A stretch of DNA of 64,000 bases from Ruminococcus sp. JC304. Its GTDB lineage: Bacteria; Bacillota; Clostridia; Lachnospirales; Lachnospiraceae. The position numbers and the translations under genes were made by a program. Below are positions 54,291 through 62,641 of this stretch, one piece after another; position 1 is the stretch's first letter, and each line of letters opens with the position of its first letter. The notes beneath the pieces were generated by a model, which saw only the letters and a program-made list of their open reading frames with translations, did no database searches and was not told the DNA's origin. Location: the NCBI GenBank assembly GCA_000285855.2, contig HE978651.1, positions 450,012-514,011 of the forward strand, in the 5' to 3' direction.

Positions 54291-55742
54291 ATGAGAAAAG
54301 CGAGTTATGTGAAAAAGGGACTGCTGGCAGGATTGCTGGCGGTATCTATATGTATGGCATTTCCATTGCATTCTGCGAAGGCCAATCCTCATTATGACAG
54401 GCGAAGCACAGTGGCAGAGGAAGAACTGGAATGTGTACCCTCAGCAGGGGCTTCAGAGAAAACTGAAAAAAAGGTATCCCCCAAAGCATGGAAAAAAATA
54501 AACGGGGTCTGCTATAATGGCAGCGGCGTGGCTATACCGGGAGCTATTACATGGGGAATGGATGTTTCTGAATGGCAGGGGAAAATAAACTGGCCAAAGG
54601 TTAAGAACGCAGGGATTGATTTTGCACTTGTGAGAATTTCTTATGGTTTGACACATATGGATAAAACTTATGATTATAATATGACCCAGGCAGAGTTGGC
54701 AGGTGTTCCTGTGGGAACCTATGTGTTCAGTACTGCGACCAATACAGAAACAGCCCTGAAGGAGGCCAAACTTGCTATTTCAAAAATGGATGGTTATAAA
54801 GTTTCTTATCCGGTGGTTTATGATTTGGAATATAGTGGGATGCAGAAGCTTTCTTCTACAGAGATATCCAGACTGGCGCTGACTTTTTGCAATGAGGTGC
54901 GGAAGGCAGGATATTACCCAATGGTGTACTGTAATACATACTGGTATGATACTTATGTGGACTGGAGTCTTTTACCCGGCGTGGATGTGTGGATTGCCAG
55001 ATACGGGGATAAGATTCAGGCTCCGGATGCAGACCGCTATTCCTATACAATATGGCAGGCTACAGACGGAAATACTGCATCTGGACTGAACTCTACCAAA
55101 GGGCTGATTCCTGGGATTCCGGCAGAGAATGATGTAGATGTGAATTTTGGATATGTAGATTACACCAGAAAGATTACGCCCAGATGGAAGGCAGATTCCA
55201 ATTATACACCTTCTGTAAAGCCGGATCAGGACGGAGACAGTGTACAGGAGCCTGTCAAAAATGGCTGGATAGAGGAGGATGGCGCGCTCTGCTATTATAT
55301 TGAAGGAGTGAAAGCCACAGGCTGGAAGACAATAGAGGGAAAAACCTATTATTTTTCGGAAAACGGTGCTGCAGCCAAGGGAATGAAAAAGATTGACGGT
55401 AAATATTACTGGTTTCATGCCAAAAAGGGATGGATGTATAAAAACCGCCGGGTAACCAGGACAAACGGGGACATCTATTTCTTTGATAAGGATGGTGTCA
55501 GGTACCAGAATGGTATGTACAGAGTAAAAGAAAATGGTGTGTATCATACCTATTATTTCCAGAAAAATGGAAAAGCATATAAAGGTTGGTTGACATATCA
55601 GGGTAAAAAGTATTATTTTTATAAAGGCAGTGCTAAGCTTTCAGGGACCCGGGCAGAAAATATTACCCTGACCAGTGCCAGAAAGATAGTATCTGTATTT
55701 GACAAAGATGGTATATGTATCAGACAGTATAAGAAAAAATAA
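54291..55742 (+). CDS. GH25 lysozyme with cell-wall-binding repeats
   Basis: 483 residues from ATG 54291 (AGGAGA upstream; ATG 54273 also possible). Signal peptide (~1-33, SAKA-NP), then a GH25 muramidase domain (~85-290) with Asp91 (MDVSEWQG), catalytic Asp178/Glu180 (YDLEYSG) and the end WQATDG...DVNFGY. C-terminal repeats from ~325 (GWIEEDGALCYYIEG, then GWMYKNRRVTRTNG). It cuts MurNAc-GlcNAc bonds. The next gene starts at its stop codon. Confidence 0.9.
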   Translation: MRKASYVKKGLLAGLLAVSICMAFPLHSAKANPHYDRRSTVAEEELECVPSAGASEKTEKKVSPKAWKKINGVCYNGSGVAIPGAITWGMDVSEWQGKINWPKVKNAGIDFALVRISYGLTHMDKTYDYNMTQAELAGVPVGTYVFSTATNTETALKEAKLAISKMDGYKVSYPVVYDLEYSGMQKLSSTEISRLALTFCNEVRKAGYYPMVYCNTYWYDTYVDWSLLPGVDVWIARYGDKIQAPDADRYSYTIWQATDGNTASGLNSTKGLIPGIPAENDVDVNFGYVDYTRKITPRWKADSNYTPSVKPDQDGDSVQEPVKNGWIEEDGALCYYIEGVKATGWKTIEGKTYYFSENGAAAKGMKKIDGKYYWFHAKKGWMYKNRRVTRTNGDIYFFDKDGVRYQNGMYRVKENGVYHTYYFQKNGKAYKGWLTYQGKKYYFYKGSAKLSGTRAENITLTSARKIVSVFDKDGICIRQYKKK

Positions 55743-55760
55743 ATGAAAAGAAGGATGAAA

Positions 55761-57083
55761 ATGAAAAAGACGAAGAAAATAATAGGCATCGTTTTAGCAG
55801 CAGCAGTGGGAATTTCAAGCTTGTCTGCCGGAGCATCCGTATATGCAGATAGTGAAACAACATCAGTACAGAAGCATGTAGTAGTATTGGATCCGGGACA
55901 TGGGGGCGGAGAGTCAGGTGCCAGTGCTGTATATAACGGTAAGGTATACCGAGAAGAGGAGATCAACTGGAAGATTGCCAATTACACGATGCAGGCATTA
56001 AGTAAAGAGAACAATATTGAGGTTTATCTTACCAAATCCAAAAATGAAACAAAGGGACTCAGTGAGAGGGTGATGATCGCAAAGCAGTATCATGCAGATC
56101 TGCTGGTAAGTCAGCATATTAATGATTCCGAGAGCCCTTCGCCTAATGGTGCATCTGTAATGATCTCCAAGGGAACTTACAGACCAAAGCTGGCTGTACA
56201 GGAAAAGCTGTTTGGCAGTTATGTGGTGGAAGAACTGAAAAAACTGGGGCTTCGTATCCGCTTTCCGGAAACAAAGGGAATGGAATACCGGATGAGTGAA
56301 AGCGGAAGCAAATATCCTAATGGAAAACCACGGGATTATTATGGGATTGTTGCACAGAGTGTGGAGGCAAATATTCCGGGAGTGATCATTGAGCATGCAT
56401 TTATCAGTAATCGGTCAGATGTTACCAGATTCCTGAGCTCCAATGCCAAATTGAAGAAGATCGGTCAGGCAGATGCCAATGCGATCGTCCGGTATTGTAA
56501 ACAGCTGCCGGATAAAGTTATTACGGAAACACCAACTCCTACACCGACTCCCGTACCCTCTGAACCGGAGAAGCTTTGGAAAGAGAAGAACGGAGACTAC
56601 TATTATTATATAAAGGGAAAAGTGCAGAAGAACAAGATCCTTAATCTGGAAGATGGCATTTATTATGTAGATAAAACCGGAAAACGGCAGTATGGCTGGC
56701 AGACCGTGAAGGAAAAAACTTATTATTTCCAGAAAGACGGAAAGGCACAGCTTGGATGGCTGGAGTTGGCTGGAAGCTGGTATTATTTTAATACGAAATC
56801 CGGTTTTATGTATAAAAATATCATGTTGATTTCTCCGGACTCTTCCAAGAGATATATTTTTGATAAAAATGGAAAGAGATGCAGTGGATGGTGTACCTAT
56901 AAAAAGAACCGCTATTATATAGATAAGCAGGGATATGCGCATACAGGATGGCTGCGTTTGAATGGAAAATGGTACTATTTTAACAGAAAGACGGCCTACA
57001 TGTACAGGAATATGACTGTGAAATCTGCTTCAGGAAAGAAGTACATCTTCGATTCCAAGGGAGTCTGCACAAACAGAAAATAA
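55761..57083 (+). CDS. N-acetylmuramoyl-L-alanine amidase (Amidase_3) with cell-wall-binding repeats
   Basis: 440 residues from ATG 55761 (AGAAGGATG upstream). Signal peptide (YA-DS), zinc amidase domain (~35-245) with VLDPGHGGGESGA, the Glu of REEEINWKIA, SQHIND and IIEHAFISNRSD, a Thr-Pro linker (TPTPTPTPVPS) and about six cell-wall-binding repeats (GWQTVKEKTYYFQKDG, SGFMYKNIML). It cleaves the stem peptide from MurNAc. It is paired with the lysozyme gene in one unit. Confidence 0.92.
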   Translation: MKKTKKIIGIVLAAAVGISSLSAGASVYADSETTSVQKHVVVLDPGHGGGESGASAVYNGKVYREEEINWKIANYTMQALSKENNIEVYLTKSKNETKGLSERVMIAKQYHADLLVSQHINDSESPSPNGASVMISKGTYRPKLAVQEKLFGSYVVEELKKLGLRIRFPETKGMEYRMSESGSKYPNGKPRDYYGIVAQSVEANIPGVIIEHAFISNRSDVTRFLSSNAKLKKIGQADANAIVRYCKQLPDKVITETPTPTPTPVPSEPEKLWKEKNGDYYYYIKGKVQKNKILNLEDGIYYVDKTGKRQYGWQTVKEKTYYFQKDGKAQLGWLELAGSWYYFNTKSGFMYKNIMLISPDSSKRYIFDKNGKRCSGWCTYKKNRYYIDKQGYAHTGWLRLNGKWYYFNRKTAYMYRNMTVKSASGKKYIFDSKGVCTNRK

Positions 57084-57104
57084 CAGATTGGATATTACAA
57101 ATAT

Positions 57105-57144
57105 AAAAAGTGCCATGGGAACAAGAGTCCCAGGCACTTTTTTT
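57105..57144. terminator. Bidirectional terminator between the amidase and the half-flippase genes
   Basis: AAAAAGTGCC(A)TGGGA pairs with TCCCAGGCACTTTTTTT. Serves both convergent units. Confidence 0.9.
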
Positions 57145-57199
57145 GTAAAGTGGAAAATTGCCATAGACTGGCAGCTTTTTCGGATATACAGGCTTCGGG

Positions 57200-57538
57200 C
57201 TATAGGGTATAGATCAGAATGCCTGTAATGATGATCAGATTTCCCAGAATTTTGCCTTTGGTGATTTTTTCGTTCAGAATCAGTCTGGAAAGGAGAAGGA
57301 CAAATACATAGGCTGCAGTATCGATCACAGGTCCATAACGCATTTCAACCTTTGTATAGCACCAGGTATTTAAAAGAAGGATGAGGAAAAACATCCCATA
57401 GGAAAGGATTACCCGGAAATTCAGATATTCTCTGATTTTGTTTTCGTATTTTATGTTTGAACTTTGCTTTAAAAGTATCTGGGAAACAGCAGTGAAAAAG
57501 GTGCCGCCCAGCATGATCAGGATAAAGGTTTTATTCAT
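57200..57538 (-). CDS. EmrE/ArnF-like half flippase subunit
   Basis: 112 residues with four membrane segments, small EamA/SMR type. The last loop RLILNEKITKGKILGNLIIITGILI is the standard C-terminal DMT half-repeat. ATG 57538 overlaps the stop of the partner gene (ATGA), so the two are translated together, as in the ArnE-ArnF pair that flips undecaprenyl-phosphate-aminoarabinose. An ArnC-like glycosyltransferase is encoded 700 bases away. An alternative is a paired small multidrug transporter. Confidence 0.78.
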   Translation of the reverse strand: MNKTFILIMLGGTFFTAVSQILLKQSSNIKYENKIREYLNFRVILSYGMFFLILLLNTWCYTKVEMRYGPVIDTAAYVFVLLLSRLILNEKITKGKILGNLIIITGILIYTL

Positions 57539-57881
57539 ATCTTTGCACCATCCAGACTCCAAATAAAACGACCAGAAGACCTATGATATTTCTCACAGAC
57601 AGACTTTCGTGAAAAATAAAAACAGCCCAGATCTGGGACCACAAAAGGTATACACTTTTGTTGGCATAGGCAGTGGACAGGGAAAATTTCTTAATTACCT
57701 GCTGCCAGGCAATGGCATATATTCCACAGTTTGCGATCATTAAAAATAAAAAGACATAAAGCATAGGCGAGCGCAGCCCATGACGGTTATATTGAATGGA
57801 AGCAAATTTGGAAAATACACTGGTCAGTGAAAAAAGCAGAATATTCAGATGCAGCTGTATATAATCTTTGATCTTTGACAT
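57531..57881 (-). CDS. EmrE/ArnE-like half flippase subunit
   Basis: 116 residues from ATG 57881 (GGAGGAATT upstream; the longer frame to 58025 enters the palindromic repeat and is not used). Four membrane segments, with NKSVYLLWSQIWAVFIFHESLSVRNIIGLLVVLFGVWM as the DMT C-terminal half. It is paired and overlapping with the next subunit. Its divergent neighbour is the glycosyltransferase gene across the repeat element. Confidence 0.78.
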   Translation of the reverse strand: MSKIKDYIQLHLNILLFSLTSVFSKFASIQYNRHGLRSPMLYVFLFLMIANCGIYAIAWQQVIKKFSLSTAYANKSVYLLWSQIWAVFIFHESLSVRNIIGLLVVLFGVWMVQRYE

Positions 57882-57983
57882 AATTCCTCCAAAATTGAAA
57901 ATTCGCAGATATTTCTTGGTCTCGGAGTGAACACTAACATAAAAATACAGGGAAGTCAAGTTTATAGAACCGAAAACTTGAAC

Positions 57984-58126
57984 GTTACTGTTCACTCCGT
58001 TCACAGTAACGTAGCCAAAATTCATTCCAGATTGCCTGCGGCAATGGAATTTTGGCTTGTATGTCTCGGGATTTTGGCATATTCATGCCAAAACACCTCG
58101 CGGGATAGTGGTGTGTGAACAGTAAC
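57984..58126. repeat. 143-bp palindromic element, copy 2
   Basis: Same outer inverted repeat (GTTACTGTTCAC / GTGAACAGTAAC) and same conserved right half as 34482-34623. The inner left hairpin has different sequence but still pairs (CCAAAATTC...GGAATTTTGG). It lies between divergent half-flippase and glycosyltransferase genes. The remaining gap contains a small stem (58147-58169) and the promoter below. Confidence 0.88.
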
Positions 58127-58165
58127 ACTTGAACGCAGATCGCGAAGCGGATTGTGAATGTCCGC

Positions 58166-58194
58166 TTTACAAGAAATGTCGAAAATGGTATGAT
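58166..58194 (+). promoter_or_regulatory. Promoter of the glycosyltransferase operon
   Basis: TTTACA (58166-58171), 17 bp, TATGAT (58189-58194), 40 bases before the start. The -35 overlaps the right arm of the small hairpin AAGCGGA...TCCGCTT. Confidence 0.65.
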
Positions 58195-58234
58195 AAAAAA
58201 GATTGTAATATTTTAAGAAAGAAAGGGAAGACAT

Positions 58235-59173
58235 ATGAGCTTATATTCGGTGGTTGTTCCTGTATATAATTCTGAACATACGCTGGAGGAACTTTATCAT
58301 CGTCTGGAAAAGGTATTTCGGGAGACTTTGAAGGAGGATTTTGAGCTGATTCTGGTAGATGATGGATCAAAGGATCGCTCCTATGAGGTAATGGAGAAAC
58401 TGCGAAGCAGGGATCACAGAGTGAAAATCATACAGATGGCGAGAAATTTTGGTCAGCATCCGGCGCTTTTATGCGGTTTTGCCCATGTAAAGGGAGATTT
58501 TGTAGTGACTATGGATGATGATCTCCAGCATCAGCCGGAAGAGTTGCCGAAGATGGTGCGGGTTATGGAAGAACGCCCGGATGTGGATGTAATTATAGCC
58601 AGCTATGAGGGAAGAAAACACGGACCGATCCGAAAGCTAGGTACAAAGGTGTCTGTGTGGGCTACCTCCAAAATGCTGGGGAAGGATCCAAATCTGCAGA
58701 TTACCAGCTATCGACTGATCCGTCGTTTCCTGGTGGATGCCATGCTTCGGACAAATACTTATCTGCCTCAGATTGGTAATCTTCTGGTACTCAGCTCTAA
58801 CCGGATCATTAATGTTCCGGTGCAGCATGCAGACAGAGCTTATGGAAAGAGCGGATACTCCTTCAAACGGCTGGCAAAGGATCTGATCTATGATATTACA
58901 GCTCATTCAGCTTTTCCACTTTTAATGGTAAGAAATATAGGAATTATCAGCTTTCTGGTGAGCATGGTCATGGCTGTGTATTATCTTGTGAGATATTTTA
59001 CCATGGGTATTTCTGTAGAGGGCTGGACTTCTCAGATGCTTGTGATGCTGGCGTTTTTCGGACTGGTGCTTTTGTCCATCGGAATTATGGGGATTTATTT
59101 GATGAATATTTTAAATGAAGCAAAAAAAATGCCTCATTATGTGATACGCCGGGAGGATACAGAGGAAAAATGA
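58235..59173 (+). CDS. GT2 undecaprenyl-phosphate glycosyltransferase (ArnC/GtrB/DPM-like)
   Basis: 312 residues. Cytoplasmic GT-A domain (~1-220): YSVVVPVYNSEHTLEEL, ILVDDGSKDRSYEVME, ARNFGQHPALLCGF and the metal motif MDDDLQHQPEEL. Two C-terminal membrane segments (~230-300) follow, as in ArnC. It should move a sugar from a nucleotide to undecaprenyl phosphate. The next gene overlaps its stop. Together with the ArnE/F-like pair this predicts a lipid-linked sugar flipped to the outside. Confidence 0.9.
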   Translation: MSLYSVVVPVYNSEHTLEELYHRLEKVFRETLKEDFELILVDDGSKDRSYEVMEKLRSRDHRVKIIQMARNFGQHPALLCGFAHVKGDFVVTMDDDLQHQPEELPKMVRVMEERPDVDVIIASYEGRKHGPIRKLGTKVSVWATSKMLGKDPNLQITSYRLIRRFLVDAMLRTNTYLPQIGNLLVLSSNRIINVPVQHADRAYGKSGYSFKRLAKDLIYDITAHSAFPLLMVRNIGIISFLVSMVMAVYYLVRYFTMGISVEGWTSQMLVMLAFFGLVLLSIGIMGIYLMNILNEAKKMPHYVIRREDTEEK

Positions 59174-60135
59174 AAAAGGAGATCGGTGGATATTTTCAGC
59201 TGGAAGAGCTGCAGGGGACAGAATATTATCCTGATCTGTACAGAGTAAATTTAGGCAGGACGGCTCTTTTGTGGCTTTTACAGACAAAGGGATACAAAAA
59301 GATTATTTTACCTGTTTTTCTGTGTGCATCTGTCACAGAAACCTGTGAGGAAAATCATATTCAGATAGAGTTTTATCACCTGGATGAGAATCTGAATGTG
59401 AAATATCCCAGGAGAAAACTGGACGAGGATGAGGTTCTTTATCTGGTGAATTATTATGGACAGCTTACAGATGAGCAGATCCTGGAGTATAGCAGGATAT
59501 ACGGGAATATCATTGTAGACCATACCCATGCCTTTTTTCAGAAGCCTCTTCCGGGAATTGATACCCTGTATTCCTGCAGAAAATTCTGGGGTGTCAGTGA
59601 TGGTGCATATTTGTCTACAGATGCCGGATTCACAGGGGAAATCCCGCAGGATTATTCAGCGGACAGGATGAAACATATTTTGGGACGTTATGAGCGGGAT
59701 GCAGGTACTTATTACAAGGACATGCTGAAAAATGCTGCAGGTTATGAGCATATGGAAATCCGCAGAATGTCGGCTCTTACCAGAAACCTGTTAAAAGGTA
59801 TCGATTATGAGAAGGCTGCCAAAAAGCGGGAAGAGAATTATGAGATACTGGCGGGGCTTCTGGGATCAGACAGTGTGTTTAACCGGGTTATCCCAAAGGC
59901 TCCCTTTGTTTATCCGTATTTTCACGTGAATGGATCTGAACTCAGAAAACGTCTTGCAGAACATAAGATATTTGTGCCTGTTTATTGGAAAAATGTGATG
60001 GAGACCTGCGACAGGGACAGTCTGGAATATCACTGGGCAGCAGATATCCTGCCCTTACCCTGCGATCAGCGTTATGGGCCTGAAGAGATGGAATATATGG
60101 CAGCAGTTGTAAAGGAATGTGAGGAAATAAAATGA
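59170..60135 (+). CDS. Divergent DegT/DnrJ-like aminotransferase-fold protein
   Basis: 321 residues, weakly like the DegT/DnrJ/EryC1 family. YRVNLGRTALLWLL sits at the N-terminal substrate loop, VLYLVNYYGQ and IIVDHTHAFF match the PLP-Asp strand, and DTLYSCRKFWGVSDGAYL matches the strand with the PLP lysine (the K of RKF). It is shorter than the usual ~370 and the motifs are poorly kept, so catalysis is uncertain. It is coupled to the genes on both sides (ATGA overlaps). It may make or modify an amino sugar, or act as a sugar-binding partner of the ATP-grasp enzyme. Confidence 0.6.
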   Translation: MKKEIGGYFQLEELQGTEYYPDLYRVNLGRTALLWLLQTKGYKKIILPVFLCASVTETCEENHIQIEFYHLDENLNVKYPRRKLDEDEVLYLVNYYGQLTDEQILEYSRIYGNIIVDHTHAFFQKPLPGIDTLYSCRKFWGVSDGAYLSTDAGFTGEIPQDYSADRMKHILGRYERDAGTYYKDMLKNAAGYEHMEIRRMSALTRNLLKGIDYEKAAKKREENYEILAGLLGSDSVFNRVIPKAPFVYPYFHVNGSELRKRLAEHKIFVPVYWKNVMETCDRDSLEYHWAADILPLPCDQRYGPEEMEYMAAVVKECEEIK

Positions 60136-61436
60136 GACACAAAGTATTGATTCTGGGGTCTCTGGGAGAATTCACAGAGCTGATACAGATGGCAGGAAAA
60201 AAAGGATATGAGACGGTGGTGTGCGATGGTTATCCGGATGGACCTGCAAGAAAATATGCGGACAGATCTTATGTGATCCCAGTGACGGAAATCGACAGGA
60301 TTGCCGCTCTCTGCAGGGAAGAACAGGTAGATGGAATTATCACTTCTTTTTCAGATCTGCTTCTGGAGTGTATGGTGAAAATTGCGGATAAGGCAGGACT
60401 GCCCTGTTATCTGAAACCAGAGCAGCTGCCCTGGTACAGGGATAAATCTGCATGTCGGCTGCTCCTGGAAAAACTGGGACTTCCTTCTCCGGGATATAAA
60501 AAAATATCTGTAGATTTTTTAAGAGAGAAAACAGAGACAGAACTGGCTGCGACAGTGGGAGAACTTACTTATCCACTGATCTGTAAACCGCTGGATAAAT
60601 ACGGATCCAGAGGTATCTTTATTATCCATAATCCGAAAGAAATCCGCCAAAAAGCTTTGCAGACTGCAGAATACACCAGTTGCGAGGAAATTCTTATAGA
60701 AGAATATAATGATGGCTATGAATTTAATATGATGACCTGGGTGACTGGGCAGAAAGTACAGGTGATCAGCATTGCAGACAGAGAAAAAACAGAAATGGAA
60801 GAGGGCATGCTGCCTCTCAGCACCCGAAATGTATATCCCTCCTGTCTGCTTCCCCAGGTGGAAGAGGAGGCACTTGGCATTCTGCAGGAATATATCCGTC
60901 ATACTGGTCAGAAGGATGGTGCATTATCCATGCAGTTTTTCTGGAAACCGGGAAAAGGTATCCAGGTATGCGAGATTGCCGGACGTTTCTTTGGATATGA
61001 GCATGAGTTGACAGAAATTGTCTATGGCTTTTCCATAGAAGAACTCCTTCTTAACTGGCTGTATGAAAAGGAAAAAATCTCGCAGATGTTTCAGACACAT
61101 GATATCCACAAACCTCTGAGACAAGGTGCTGTCATTTATTTCCAGGGAAGAAATCTGGAGATTGCTGACCAGAGTGCTGCCAGAGAACTGGCAAAAAGGG
61201 AGGGAGTAATCAAGGACTGGATTTTTTATCAGGATGGTGAGCATGTAGTAGAATATGGCCCTAATCCTTATCTGGCTTTGTACTATACTGCCGGGAACAG
61301 CAGGAAGGAACTGGATGCTTTGACAGAAAGCTTTTACCGTGAAATGAGTATCCGGGATCCCCAGGGCAGAGAAATTGTGTATCAGAATAAAATTCCGGAA
61401 TACAGGAGCGCACAGGAATCTGAAAGTAAAGATTGA
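60132..61436 (+). CDS. ATP-grasp ligase (carbamoyl-phosphate-synthase-like)
   Basis: 434 residues. A Rossmann-like pre-ATP-grasp domain (KVLILGSLGEFTELIQMAGKKGYETVVCDGYPD, ~1-95), then the ATP-grasp fold (~100-300) with LICKPLDKYGSRGIF, EILIEEYNDGYEFNM and VCEIAGRFFGYEHE metal-site region, and a ~110-residue C-terminal domain. The family joins a carboxylate to an amine or similar through an acyl phosphate. In this cluster it could attach an amino acid to an amino sugar, which is inference. It starts inside the stop of the DegT-like gene. Confidence 0.82.
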   Translation: MRHKVLILGSLGEFTELIQMAGKKGYETVVCDGYPDGPARKYADRSYVIPVTEIDRIAALCREEQVDGIITSFSDLLLECMVKIADKAGLPCYLKPEQLPWYRDKSACRLLLEKLGLPSPGYKKISVDFLREKTETELAATVGELTYPLICKPLDKYGSRGIFIIHNPKEIRQKALQTAEYTSCEEILIEEYNDGYEFNMMTWVTGQKVQVISIADREKTEMEEGMLPLSTRNVYPSCLLPQVEEEALGILQEYIRHTGQKDGALSMQFFWKPGKGIQVCEIAGRFFGYEHELTEIVYGFSIEELLLNWLYEKEKISQMFQTHDIHKPLRQGAVIYFQGRNLEIADQSAARELAKREGVIKDWIFYQDGEHVVEYGPNPYLALYYTAGNSRKELDALTESFYREMSIRDPQGREIVYQNKIPEYRSAQESESKD

Positions 61437-61502
61437 ATTTCTTATGTGAGTATGAGAAAATGTGTGAAGACTGAAAAAACTGAAATAGAAAAAGGAATAC
61501 AG

Positions 61503-62633
61503 ATGATAGATTTTAACAGACCTGCTTTGACAGGAAAGGAATTTGATTACATACGGGACGCAGCGCAGCGTGGAAAGCTATGCGGTGATGGAGAATATAC
61601 AAAGAGATGCAGCAGATGGATGCAAGAGAATTTTCATGTAAAACATGTGATGCTTACCACATCCTGTACACATGCCCTGGAAATGGCAGCATATCTTTCA
61701 GATATCCAGCCTGGAGATGAGGTGATCATGCCCTCTTATACCTTCGTTTCCACTGCAGATGCTTTTGTTTTACGGGGAGCCAGGATTGTATTTGTGGATA
61801 TCCGTCCGGATACCATGAATATAGATGAAAATCTGATCGAAGCTGCGATTACGGAGAAAACCAGGGCAATCGTGCCGGTTCATTATGCAGGAGTTGCCTG
61901 TGAGATGGATAAAATTATGGAGATCGCAAAAAAATATAATCTGAAGGTGATTGAAGATGCTGCCCAGGGAGTAGATGCATGCTATAAAGGAAAGGCTCTG
62001 GGTACCATTGGAGATTTTGGATGTTACAGCTTTCATGAGACCAAGAATTATACTATGGGAGAGGGCGGTGCGCTCCTGTTTCAGGATGACAGATATCAGG
62101 AGCGGGCTGAAATTCTCAGAGAAAAGGGAACAGACAGAAGTAAGTTTTTCCGAGGACAGGTAGATAAATACAGATGGATGGATTTTGGATCCTCATATCT
62201 GCCCAGTGAATTGAATGCTGCATATCTTTACGCACAGTTGGAGGCGAGAGACAGGATTTTTCATAAAAGAATGGAAATATATAATTATTATAATGAAAAT
62301 CTGGCACCGTTGGCTGCGGAAGGCAAGGTTGAACAGCCATATGTTCCGGCTGAGTGTAGCCACAATGCGCACATGTATTATCTTAAGGTGCGCAATATGG
62401 ACGTAAGGACACAGCTGTTGGAGTATCTCAGGGAAAAGGGAATCTACAGTGTATTTCATTATATTCCCCTTCATTCTTCCCCGGCAGGCATGAAATTCGG
62501 CCGATTTTCAGGGGAAGATGTGTACACGACCAGAGAGAGCGAGAGACTTCTGAGACTTCCCATGTTTTATAATCTGGATATGGAGTCTGTGAAATATGTC
62601 ACAGATACAGTTCTGGCTTTTAAAGGATTTTGA
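61503..62633 (+). CDS. rffA: dTDP-4-amino-4,6-dideoxygalactose transaminase (RffA/WecE-like)
   Basis: 376 residues from ATG 61503 (AAAGGA upstream), exactly the WecE length. DegT family motifs: MIDFNRPALTGKEFDYI, TTSCTHALEMAAYL, VMPSYTFVSTADAF, VIEDAAQGVDA and the PLP lysine in YSFHETKNYTMGEGGAL. It aminates dTDP-4-keto-6-deoxyglucose to dTDP-Fuc4N. Genes for dTDP-glucose (rmlAB) are not in the window and must be elsewhere. It likely provides the sugar for the ArnC-like transferase. Confidence 0.9.
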   Translation: MIDFNRPALTGKEFDYIRDAAQRGKLCGDGEYTKRCSRWMQENFHVKHVMLTTSCTHALEMAAYLSDIQPGDEVIMPSYTFVSTADAFVLRGARIVFVDIRPDTMNIDENLIEAAITEKTRAIVPVHYAGVACEMDKIMEIAKKYNLKVIEDAAQGVDACYKGKALGTIGDFGCYSFHETKNYTMGEGGALLFQDDRYQERAEILREKGTDRSKFFRGQVDKYRWMDFGSSYLPSELNAAYLYAQLEARDRIFHKRMEIYNYYNENLAPLAAEGKVEQPYVPAECSHNAHMYYLKVRNMDVRTQLLEYLREKGIYSVFHYIPLHSSPAGMKFGRFSGEDVYTTRESERLLRLPMFYNLDMESVKYVTDTVLAFKGF

Positions 62634-62641
62634 GAGGCTGT

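Noticed and set aside
51534-57083. Tandem DNA repeats or CRISPR in the wall-enzyme genes
   Set aside because: The repeats are protein-level cell-wall-binding motifs with diverged DNA, not identical repeats with spacers.
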